Both the position numbers and the translations under genes were made by a program. A stretch of 64,000 nt of DNA from Mesostigma viride (taxonomy: Eukaryota > Streptophyta > Mesostigmatophyceae > Mesostigmatales > Mesostigmataceae). The stretch is taken from positions 796,961 through 860,960 of the forward strand of contig RPFO01000034.1 in the NCBI GenBank assembly GCA_009746045.1, written 5' to 3'. Below the pieces are notes generated by a model. The model had not been told where the DNA came from. It saw only the letters and a list, made by a program, of their open reading frames with translations, and did no database searches. Shown in pieces: positions 36,261 through 47,000 of this stretch (position 1 is the stretch's first letter; each line of letters begins with the position of its first letter).

Positions 36261-36582
36261 AATGAAATGAAATGAAATGAAATGAAATGAAATGAAATGA
36301 AATGAAATGAAATGAAATGAAATGAAATGAAATGAAATGAAATGAAATGAAATGAAATGAAATGAAATGAAATGAAATGAAATGAAATGAAATGAAATGA
36401 AATGAAATGAAATGAAATGAAATGAAATGAAATGAAATGAAATGAAATGAAATGAAATGAAATGAAATGAAATGAAATGAAATGAAATGAAATGAAATGA
36501 AATGAAATGAAATGAAATGAAATGAAATGAAATGAAATGAAATGAAATGAAATGAAATGAAATGAAATGAAATGAAATGAAA
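36261..36582. repeat. Perfect (AATGA)64 pentanucleotide array, a LINE 3' tail
   Basis: About 64 uninterrupted AATGA units directly join the 3' end of a LINE fragment (TTATAACATGCCTCCGTTGGG). On the LINE sense strand it reads (CATTT)n. Absence of point mutations argues for recent expansion. ORFs spelling a repeated FHFIS are artefacts. Confidence 0.97.
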
Positions 36583-36955
36583 TTATAACATGCCTCCGTT
36601 GGGAGATCATGTAGCACATATTCCTTGATGGATGGGTGGGGTGGAAGGAGCCGCGTAATCGAACTAACCTAACTCTAATCTAGCTAGTCTAGAAAAGTCC
36701 TAACTACCCTACTCATCAAAACGCCTTCTCCGCTTGGGGGGAGGTGGTTTGCCCACAGGGTCGGGCGTGTGAGCCTTAACAATCCTCTTTGCACTGCGTC
36801 TTGTTCTGCATGGCGGTCCAAAGAAGGGAGAGAGAGTGGATGCGGTATTCAAACTGGGCTGGGACCAGTAGGTCATCCAGCAACATCTGTACGTAGTTCG
36901 TGACATGTTTCCCTACCTTTATGGCAATGCCCTTGGGGCCAGGCCAGATACCAAT
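36583..36955 (-). mobile_element. Truncated 3' end of the RTE-like LINE, copy 2
   Basis: Matches 21575-21935 closely: TAACATGCCTCCGTTGGGAGATCATGTAGCACATATTCC, GAGCCGCGTAATCGAACTAACC, ACGCCTTCTCCGCTTGG, CAACATCTGTACGTAGTTCGTGAC. Homology stops at about GGCCAGGCCAGATACC, so it is strongly 5'-truncated. Confidence 0.9.
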
Positions 36956-37293
36956 GTAACGACTAAAAATGATCATCAACATCATCCATAGTCCAAATAT
37001 GAAAGATCTTTTACCTGGGTTGCTTTCTTGGGTCACAGAACTTCAAGTATCCAGGCAACGTTGAGATGAAGATTCCACAGTGACGTGATTAGAGGAACCA
37101 CAACCCCTTGTAGACACAACGACAAGCGTGTGCCCTAGACGCCTTCTGTGGAACTGCAAGTAGTCTAGTACCAAAGGGCTTTATGAATGGAAAACAAAGA
37201 CAAGCTTTATTATGTACCACATGTGATGGATCAAAACCAACGTAGCAACAATGGCGACCCCACGTCCCTGATATCGACGTGCTTGTCGAGCAT
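36956..37293. other. Region without a supported gene
   Basis: No ORF or repeat stands out between the LINE fragment and the CACGTG repeat. Confidence 0.4.
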
Positions 37294-37366
37294 GAATTAA
37301 TTAATTAATAGACACGTGACTGCGTCACGTGAGCATAAGTCCTCAGCGGGAGGGGAACATGGGATG
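37294..37366. repeat. Dispersed repeat with CACGTGAC palindrome, copy 2
   Basis: Same order as 2725-2800: TTAATTAATTAATAGACACG, then CACGTGACTGCGTCACGTG, then AGTCCTCAGCGGGAGGGGAA. A shortened third copy is at 50490-50532. Confidence 0.7.
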
Positions 37367-37494
37367 TCGAGCATGCCTCAACCTTAGCCTGAAGAGAACC
37401 AATCAGAATCATGGAATTCTAAACAAGATCTTCGCATCCATCCTAGTCACACAAAACAGAACAACACCACAAACAGCCTGGCAGGATCTATGTA

Positions 37495-38572
37495 CAGTCA
37501 TTCCCGCGTTAAGTTGCGATCGCCCCCTAAAACTTGGCGCCGCAACTTAACGCGGGAACGCAACTTAACGGTAGTGATTAGGCTAGCAGCCCACCACCTC
37601 CTCCTCTGACAGACTTCTATACGGCATTCGACAGCTCTCGTCAAGCCCGATCCAGCTGCAGCGTCAAAGCCGGCCTAAGTCCATTTTCCAGGCCAGATAT
37701 TGTGGACAAACTGAAAGGCGGGCTGCAAAACACGCCGTGGGCAGCCACGCAGTGCCTGCGTTTTATAACACAAATGTGTGTTTAACCCTCTGACTTCGGC
37801 TCTTTTTTTGGCGGGTTACTTAATTGCCAGCCGGCTTCACGTTTGACTGTGACAAAACATGGGAACAGTCGTGAGGGAAGCTTCATTTACTGTCAATGGC
37901 CTGCATGTAAACAATAATAACAGCCGCATGGAGGCCACAGGCAGCGAGACTGCCTGTGGCCTCAACAACCTTGTCTTTGCCCTTCTGCGGTGCATTCGGC
38001 ATGACTATGGTCAAGTTCGGCATGACTATGGTGGTAATTCCAGGTTGGATGGGTGGTGTGGAGGAAGCCGCGTAATCGAACTAACCTAACTCTAAGCTAT
38101 ATCTAGTCTAGAAATGCTTGGAATATGTGCTACATGATCTCCCAACGGAGACATGTTATAATTTAATTTAATTTCATTTAATTTTTAATGGTGGTAATTT
38201 CTGGCAACTGAGATGTCTCAATTACAGATGACCATGCATGGTCGTGGATTCTTATGTACCGCAGCCCGCAGGCTGCAAAACTGGATTTGTAAGGTTGCAT
38301 TCGCGCTTTTCACCTAAGCCAGCAGGCGGGGAAATTTGCGCGCCAGTGGGGCTTGCGTATTTTGCCCCCTAAAATCACGTAGCGGGTCCGGACTTGGCAA
38401 AAAATGGCCTCCTGCGCGGCCAAAAATGGCCTGACACCTACAAATTGAGTCATTACCGCGTTAAGTTGCGATGGCCTCCATGCTTAAGTTGCGGTCGCCC
38501 CCCAAACTTCGGCGCCGCAACTTAACGCGGGAACGCAACCTTAAGAAACGCAACTTAACGCGGGAATGACTG
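37495..38572. mobile_element. Non-autonomous pogo/Tc1-mariner-like element
   Basis: 1078 bp with perfect 24-bp terminal inverted repeats beginning CAGTCATTCCCGCGTTAAGT, flanked on both sides by TA (37493-37494 and 38573-38574), the target duplication of Tc1/mariner elements. Further internal copies of TTAAGTTGCG and its complement lie near both ends. No transposase ORF. A LINE 3' fragment (38038-38190) is nested inside. The TIR start resembles pogo/Tigger elements as I know them; superfamily is inferred from TIR and TSD. Confidence 0.88.
38038..38190. mobile_element. LINE 3'-end fragment with internal inversion, nested in the pogo-like element
   Basis: Bases 38044-38114 (GGTGTGGAGGAAGCCGCGTAATCG to CTAGTCTAGAAA) match the LINE end in minus orientation. 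Bases 38115-38190 (GGAATATGTGCTACATGATC to ATTTAATTTCATTT) are the adjoining LINE end in plus orientation with its pentanucleotide tail. The junction at about 38115 is an inversion inside the last 150 bp of the LINE. Confidence 0.8.
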
Positions 38573-38574
38573 TA

Positions 38575-41074
38575 TGAGATCCTAGATCTGTAGTAAGCAC
38601 TAAAGTCCCAAAGGAGCATTTAAGACTTGGTAGTACCAACCAACATACCATAACCCCACGTGGATCAGGCCACGACCAATGAGGGCCTCTGACAGTCGGC
38701 TGACAAAGCTCAAGTTCCGAGTACCACCGTCTTAGAAATCTCATAACTTTCTCAATACTGATCCAAAAGTCCTCGAATAAAAGCTAAACGTTCACAATTA
38801 ATTAATTAATTAATTGATTTTTGCAGACCATGTTTGTAACTTTCGTGCTATTGTTTTTTCTCATGAGATTAGCACCGTACTCCGTGGCATGCCCATGCAT
38901 GCGCATGACACGCAAGTACTACGAGCTTCTATACTAACCTGCAAGGCAGTAGCCAATGACCTAAGTTTTCTCAACAGGGCGTCGTCTGCACTCGCAGCAG
39001 CAACACTTGGGGTAATAAATTAAGTGAGACAATAGTAAAACAGCACCTATGTTATGCCTCCAGCAAAAGCTGAGTCTCACAGCCATAAGGCCACAGGTTG
39101 TCATCCTTGAATAGATCACAGGCCACCTTCCTACCTCCCGCATGCTCCGCATCCCATTGCGTCAGCAAAAGCTGAGACATAGTTGTTACCCATCCCTCCA
39201 TGTTCTCAGGGTGGCAGAGACTTAGCGCAAGACAGAAAGACTTCATGCACCAGTCTTTGACACGTCTAACTTAGATACTGCGCCGTGCAGCCTCGAGCTG
39301 GTAAACCCAACAGGGTCACGTACAACGCTAGTTTACCATCACCTGGGTGACTCCATGTGCCTGGCAAACCCACTCGAACAACGAGCGCAGAGCCTATGTG
39401 AGCCCGTCTACAAGTCTGCTGCACTTCTAGTGTTGCAGGTTTGTGTTCCTGCCGATTCGTAAAAGTGGCCAACCTCAGCCTTAGCACCGAAACGTTGTCC
39501 AAGGACACCAGGTCCAGCTGAAAGCGCAGGCCCATGGTGCATGCTTCCTACCGCAACCGTTGCCAGCCCTGTAACACTCTGGTCTCCCTGTCTTGTGAAG
39601 CCTTCAACTGCCGCAACCCTCCACCGACAGTGGCCGGCCAGCCAGCATGATCCTGTTCCTGAGTGCCAGCGCATGATACCTTGCAGGAAAGCCCAGTGTC
39701 CAGGCCAATCAATGCGAAGGCCGAGACTTAGTGTGCCAGCAGCCATATTGCTGGCAGCAGTGTCGGTAATGCACACGCCTTCCCTTTGGGCAGACTCATC
39801 GTCTCGGCCTCGGTGCTGCCAGCGAGGTGCCTGCTGCCATACTTTGCACACAGGTGTTTGTGTCGGCTCGTGTCGTCAGGGCTATGATGCTTAGTTGCCA
39901 CCACCTGCCTCGGTACTACGGCTTCGCGAGGCAGCCCCTTGTAAAGGCGGTAGCATTAGGAAAAAGTTGTATCGGGGGTGGCAGGCAGCGGTTCGATGCA
40001 GGCAGCCGGGTGACAAAGCCATTGTCGGCCGGCGCACAAGAATTGCCCCCATCCACTTGGCCCATGCTGCAGCCGTTGATCTCCACGGCCTAAACGGAAC
40101 GGCCTCCCACCAAAGCAGCGTGCGCTACCCACGGCCCCAGTGACCCCGATCCATGCAGCGCTCTAATGAGCCCTCCTTGTCTCCCTTACTGCAGCGCTCA
40201 TGGCAACCCAACAGGACCCCTCACCCGCATGAGGACAATGGTCGGTCTCTCTCATGGCCATGCAGCGATCAGCACAAGGGCCGACTGTTTTCGATCATGC
40301 GAGGGCACGATGCCGCGGGGCATGCCCGAGCGACAGTCGCTGTCCTCCGCTGTGATGGTCATCCGATACCTCCCTCCTCCCAAATAACCGACACCTCCCT
40401 TCTCCCACGCCTCGTGAGGCATCCACGTCAACCCCGGGGATCTCCCGAGTGCCACCTTGACTCCACCAAACGCCAGACTCCTGGACCAAACGCCAGTGGG
40501 GGGGGCAGGGAGGCAGGGAGTGATGGCCATGCGCCGTTGCCCCCCATTATGCTGTCCGAATCTGGTGGGCCCAGGCCCCATGGCTGTGCCCAGGCAGTGA
40601 CCACGGGCCACGGCTGGGCAACGCCAGTTGCATGCATTGCTGCACCCGTTGGACCATTCTCCGCACTTCTTATGCCGCCGCCATCACCACGAGCCTTGCC
40701 GGGAGACGTGACAGGGATGCCCCCCCTCTGCCCTGCACGATGATGCGTGATGACGTTGGAGGGGTCGTGTACTTGCAGCCGTGACATCCTTGCAGGCCGT
40801 CAGCACGGTTTGACACACAGCGCGCACAGTGAGATGTGCAGGGACAGGCAAGGCCGCCTATCCGCAAGTACTTGCATGCATGCATGTAGGGACATCACCT
40901 CATGGGCCCGACAGAGGCACTTGTGGAAGGGCTCCCCACGCAAGGCGGACGATGCATGGTCACCCAATCGGTAGCATGCGCCAAGACATGCCATCGCCCA
41001 GGAATGAACCAAGACATGCCGTTGCCATGCACGCAAGCACTTTAAACGTTGGTCAGTTTAGCTACCCCAATGCC
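38575..41074. other. Region without a confidently supported gene
   Basis: A TTAATTAATTAATTAATT run lies at 38799-38816. Minus-strand frames at 39851-39408, 39535-39266 and 39246-39052 read partly like protein (for example ENMEGWVTTMSQLLLTQWDAE) but show no family I know, and frames change; this may be a decayed gene. The GC-rich 40100-41060 stretch has long overlapping frames on both strands with no motif. It borders the 3' end of the kinase gene and may include its 3' UTR. Confidence 0.35.
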
Positions 41075-44000
41075 CTACGGCGTGTCACGGGTGTCCCCAT
41101 GACCATGACCATGACCGTGACCATATGCCCCATGATGCTGCTGCTGCCCCCCCGCACCCGCACCGCTGGCCCCTCCTGGGGCCGACCCTGCTGGTGGTGG
41201 TGGCGGCGCGGGGGGACTCGTGGCGGTCGCGCCGGCGAGGAAGGGGTGCTGCAGCGCCTCGTGGGCGGTGAGCCGCTCGACTGGGTCGTAGCGCAGCAGG
41301 CCCGCGATCAGGTCATGGCAGCTGCGCAGCTCGGAGGGGGTTGTGCAGTCGGCGTTGAGCAGCTCCTGGAGGCAGCGGGGGATGGTAGATATGTGGACAC
41401 GCAACAGGGGGGGGGGGTAGATATACAGAGATAGCACATGGTCGTTGGGTACATGGTCGAGAAGCTCGCGGTAGATGAGCAAACAGGATGAATATGATGT
41501 GATGGATCTGAGACAGATACAGAAGGCATCGGCCAGGGACATGAACGATGCAATGAGAACACAGACCGGCTAGCTGTAGATTGCTTGGGAGCAGCTTAGG
41601 AAAGATACTGCAATAAGAAGCACCAAATATACGAGGGCTTAGTTGAATCACAAGATTACCTATCCAAGGAGATTAGATCAATAGTAAGGTTACTATTAAT
41701 TCCTGTTGATAGTAAGGCTACTACAAAATGTATACTAGCGGCATACTCGCCAGTGAGACAAGAGAAAAGGATATGGCAGAATGAAACAACCCAGAGAGGG
41801 GCACAGGGGAATGTGACCCCTTAAACAAGGGCTGGCCCTCCCAAAACCCTCAACAACGGCTAGGCGAGGCAGGTGGTACCCAGGGAGCGATGGACCATGT
41901 GCAGACCTTGTTCACTGTACACATACCCACAGTGCAATGCACCATGCGCAGACAACGTGCCATGGCCGGAACCCTACCCACAGCATGCATGCCGCGCTCG
42001 CAACCGTAGCCTGGATGCCGTGCATAATGCATCATCCACAGATAACGCGTGCTGTGCTTGCATACGTGCCCACAGCGTGAATCGATGTTCACGTGCCGCA
42101 TAGCCATGTCATGTGCAGTGCCGTGACAGCGTGCCGTGCTGGCGCACTTACCCACAGCGTGCCCAGCTTGCGAACCGCGTGGATGCTGTCGCGCGACGAG
42201 GCGCCTTCGGGCCAGTCTAGCTCCCACCGCGCCTTGTGGCTGCCCGCCTTGTGGCGGAAGTACTTGGGCTGGATGTGCCGGCTGCAAGAAGGAGAACCAG
42301 GTCACAAGTAGGGGAATGGGCCGAAGGATGATGTTAGACTAGGGAACCGGAGATTAGGGGAGACGAGCGGCGATAGTGGGGAGCATACGGGTAGACCCGC
42401 GTATGGGGCGATAGTGGGGAGCATACGGGTAGACCCGCGTATGGGGCGATAGTGGGAAGCATACGGGTAGACCCGCGTATGGGGCGATAGTGGGGAGCAT
42501 ACGGGTAGACCCGCGTATGCGGCGATAGTAGGAAGCATACGGGTAGACCCGCGTATGGGGCGATAGTGGGGAGCATACGGGTAGACCCGCGTATGCGGCG
42601 ATAGTGGGAAGCATACGGGTAGACCCGCGTATGGGGCGATAGTGGGGAGCATACGGGTAGACCCGCGTATGGGGCGATAGTGGGGAGCATACGGGTAGAC
42701 CCGCGTATGGGGCGATAGTGGGGAGCATACGGGTAGACCCGCGTATGGGGCGATAGTGGGGAGCCTACGGGTAGACCCGCGTATGGGGCGATAGTGGGGA
42801 GCATACGGGTAGACCCGCGTATGGGGCGATAGTGGGGAGCATACGGGTAGACCCGCGTATGGGGCGATAGTGGGGAGCATACGGGTAGACCCGCGTATGG
42901 GGCGATAGTGGGGAGCATATGGGGCGTGTATGGAAAGCCCAGCGAGGAACACGTCAACACATTCATGAGTGCGTCGGATGGAAGGGTGTACCAAAGACAG
43001 AGTGGGAATCACATGGCGCACTGTGATTCGCGAGCATGGCACACATGCTTGCGAACGTGAAAGCGAGCGAGCGCATCAGGGTTTCGAGCAAGGTACCCGT
43101 CCTTTGTCGACGAAAGCTGCCATGCTACGACAACTACAGGGAAAGCGGCCGCTATCAATAACATTGTGGTGGACCCTGCCGGAGCAGATAGAACATGCCG
43201 AGCATATCCGCACAGTTGAAACAGTATTAGGACTACTATGGAAAGACAAGGCCAGGACTCTTTTCCACCAAGGCATCACAGGAAACCGGCGGTGAGTTGG
43301 GTCCAAACTTTCACAAAAGGGGAGGTGACTTGCAAAGCCGTAGGTGGAAGGAGCGATTGCAGGAAGGCAGCTGCACGAGGAGCGATCGAGTGATACAATT
43401 CGAGCGTAGGACCTCTGGCAGAGCGAAAAAAACAAGAGAGACGAGAGGGGCAGTCGGGACAGAGATGAGACTTTCCTGCAGCATGCGTGGCCAGAGGTCA
43501 TGATCCCTCCCATCACGGATCGTCAACAGCAACAGTCAAAGCACCAAACCAGCATCGGCGAGAGTTACGGAGGAGAGAGAAGGTGCGTGTGTATGTGGCG
43601 GGGAGGGGGGATGAATGCCAGAAAGTCAGGGAGGGGTGTGACAGAGGGCAGCAAAAGCCACGTACTCGGCCTTCTCGATCATGTGCTGCGGGATGGGCCC
43701 CAGTATCCGCTCCATCATTGCCAGGTGCTCCAGGTTCTGGTGCGTCTGGAAGAGCGCCGAGCCCTGCACCCAGGCAAGGGATGGGTGTGGCGGGGATCCG
43801 CCATATCAAGGAAACATGGTCAGGAACCGCGCGTCAAGGATGGTGGTCCTACAGGTTCGCAAGGCAACTCCCTGGGTTGGGTTGTGAACATGTGGTCAGG
43901 GTTCAGACGTGAAGGAAGGCTATGAAGAATCAGATAGCGGGAATCAGGAACATGATCAAATAGGTGGGCTCAGGGCCAGCATGGTATATATAAATCATGG

Positions 44001-47000
44001 CTCAGATGTATATTCGCAGGTGTGACAAGTGGGTTCAAAGGAAAGCAACCCCTGAAAGCCATGGGAGCATCCTTGAAACATCCTTCCGGCGTCAAGACTG
44101 TGCTGGATAATGCTTTGTTATTCAAAAGGACGTTTGCATCTAGATCCTTGCTTCCCAGGTGCACTGGCTGTCTGCTATACCCCAGCCTCACCGTCTGGTG
44201 CCATGCATCACGTTACTGCAACATGAACACATGGCCAGCATTGTCCCGGACGTTGCTATCATGGTCTGGACTGATTCAACGCGAAAAAAGGCATTCTAAG
44301 TCATGCCTCCCCTGGCATGTCCGTTCCAGGCCATGTGGGTGATTGGCCGCGTGGGTAGGACTGATGCAGTTGCCAGACAAGCATGTCAGGTCTCTGTTCC
44401 TGTGTCCTAGTAAACCCGGCGACCAAGATGGGAGGAAGGGAAGACACGAGAGTTAGGTGTGCAACTGGGAAACCATCGACAGCATCTTCATGCGGTGGGT
44501 GATGCTGAGACTAGCACGCGGGGTGTCTCTGGGCTGAGACTAGCACGCGGCGTGTCTCTGGGCGGATCGCGCAATCACCCACCGTGATGAACTCCACGAG
44601 GATGCAGCCCACACTCCAGAGGTCGCACGGGTACGACCAGCCCAGGCCTGAGAATGTGAGCGGCAACGTGTTTGTGTGTGTGGGGGGAGGGTGATAAAAG
44701 TGGATAGATAGCAGTTGGTTAGAAACTGAGAGGCTGAAGAAGTTTAGCGTTTGGTTAGAAACTGAGAGGCTGAAGAAGCTTAGCAGTTGGTTAGAAACTG
44801 AGAGGCTGAAGAGGTGTAGCAGTTGGTTAGAAACTGAGAGGCTGAAGAAGTTTAGCGGTTGGTTAGAAACTGAGAGGCTGAAGAGGTGTAGCGGTTGGTT
44901 AGAAACTGAGAGGCTGAAGAAGTTTAGCGGTTGGTTAAAAACTGAGAGGCTGAAGAAGTGTAGCAGTTGGTTAGAAACTGAGAGGCTGAAGAAGTTTAGC
45001 AGTTGGTTAGAAACTGAGAGGCTGAAGAAGTTTAGCGGTTGGTTAGAAACTGAGAGGCTGAAGAAGTGTAGCAGTTGGTTAGAAACTGAGAGGCTGAAAA
45101 AGTTTAGCGGTTGGTTAGAAACTGAGAGGCTGAAGAAGTTTAGCGGTTGGTTAGAAACTGAGAGGCTGAAGAAGTGTAGCAGTTGGTTAGAAACTGAGAG
45201 GCTGAAGAAGTTTAGCGGTTGGTTAGAAACTGAGAGGCTGAAGAAGTTTAGCGGTTGGTTAAAAACTGAGAGGCTGAAGAAGTTTAGCAGTTGGTTAGAA
45301 ACTGAGAGGCTGAAGAAGTTTAGCGGTTGGTTAGAAACTGAGAGGCTGAAGAAGCTTAGCAGTTGGTTAGAAACTGAGAGGCTGAAGAAGTTTAGCAGTT
45401 GGTTAGAAACTGAGAGGCTGAAGAAGTGTAGCAGTTGGTTAGAAACTGAGAGGCTGAAGAAGTGTAGCAGTTGGTTAGAAACTGAGAGGCTGAAGAAGTT
45501 TGGCAGTTGGTTAGAAACTGAGAGGCTGAAGAAGTTTAGCAGTTGGTTAGAAACTGAGAGGCTGAAGAAGTGTAGCAGTTGGTTAGAAACTGAGAGGCTG
45601 AAGAAGTTTAGCAGTTGGTTAGAAACTGAGAGGCTGAAGAAGTGTAGAAGTTGGTTAGAAACTGAGAGGCTGAAGAAGTGTAGCGGTTGGTTAGAAACTG
45701 AGAGGCTGAAGAAGTTTAGCGGTTGGTTAGAAACTGAGAGGCTGAAGAAGTTTAGCGGTTGGTTAGAAACTGAGAGGCTGAAGAAGTTTAGCAGTTGGTT
45801 AGAAACTGAGAGGCTGAAGAAGTTTAGCAGTTGGTTAGAAACTGAGAGGCTGAAGAAGTTAAGCAGTTGGTTAGAAACTGAGAGGCTGAAGAAGTTTAGC
45901 GGTTGGTTAGAAACTGAGAGGCTGAAGAAGTTTAGCGGTTGGTTAGAAACTGAGAGGCCGAAGAAGGTTTCTGAATCTTTACCAATCAAGAATGAGCTTC
46001 ATCAGCCATGAGCAGGGTTTCCTTTAAGGTTTTTGCAATCGGCCACGTGTGGCGTTTAAACTTCCGGAACAACTGTTGACTCAGCCACCGTGTGGCTTTT
46101 AGCCAATAAAACTTGGGCCCGACACGGCCACGTGTGGTGGTACACCCAAGGGGCTTTCGTATAACCCTTCTTGGTGCAACGAAGTGATTCCCCTGCGCAG
46201 AAACTTCAAGTAGAATGGCGCGGCGCTTCAGGCCATTATTAAAGCAAGTAAGCGTAACGCGGCCCCTGCTCAGTGCCCACAGCTGACTGCAGAGTGGCCT
46301 TCAGCGCCACCTGCGTACTTAGTACTTACTAAGGCGGTTTGTGGCGGAAGTCAGTCAGCCAGTTTACTCAATATTCCCATGCCGGTTTTCCAACAGAGTT
46401 ACATCTAGTGGCGGAAGGGTGGCAGAGGAGTGTTCTGAGACATCCAATCGTGGCGTCAGCTGTAGAAGGGTTGACTATCTGTGGCGAACGGAAACGTGAG
46501 AGTAGAACAGCACCGCCACATCGTAGCATACGGACCCCCTTGCCAAAGGGTGTGGCACCGCCACAAATGACCAAATTTGGTGCTACACCGCCACATTTGG
46601 CGGCAAAATGCCACTAACAAAAACCCTGGCCATGAGCAGGCAGAAGTATACAGCGCATGATTGACCAACTTCCCTTGGCAATACAAAGTTACCCCCCTCT
46701 CTCTGAACACACAATATCTGATGGTCACACGGCTCTGCATGGTTCCTTGAAAAAGCGCAGAAAACCAAGTCATGAGTCGCACGCCTGGTCCAACCGATGC
46801 GTAGTGCACGTTTGCAGCGCAGACTCAAGCGGACTGCCACAAGTGCACACAGGCGCAGGCACACACACATGCACAGACATGCAGTTGCACGCACCTAACC
46901 CGCTCACACGCATGTGCACGTACACGCGCGAGAGCACCAGCACCCCGCCCCCACCCCCCCCGCATGGACAGAGGCATAACCACAGACACGCTCTCTGCCC

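Noticed and set aside
36213..36619. ORFs with repeated FHFIS
   Set aside because: Pure translation of the AATGA microsatellite.
42302..43042. 246-codon ORF with 38-residue repeats
   Set aside because: A 38-bp unit read in all three frames; it lies in a kinase intron.
44690..45965. CRISPR-like array of 36-bp repeats
   Set aside because: Units are contiguous with no unique spacers and lie in a eukaryotic intron.
44511..45989. 492-codon minus-strand ORF with 12-residue repeats fused to a kinase exon
   Set aside because: The repeats are a 36-bp intronic minisatellite that happens to be in frame with exon 44647-44583. The preceding exon runs into a stop right after its donor, and splice sites and family alignment support removal.
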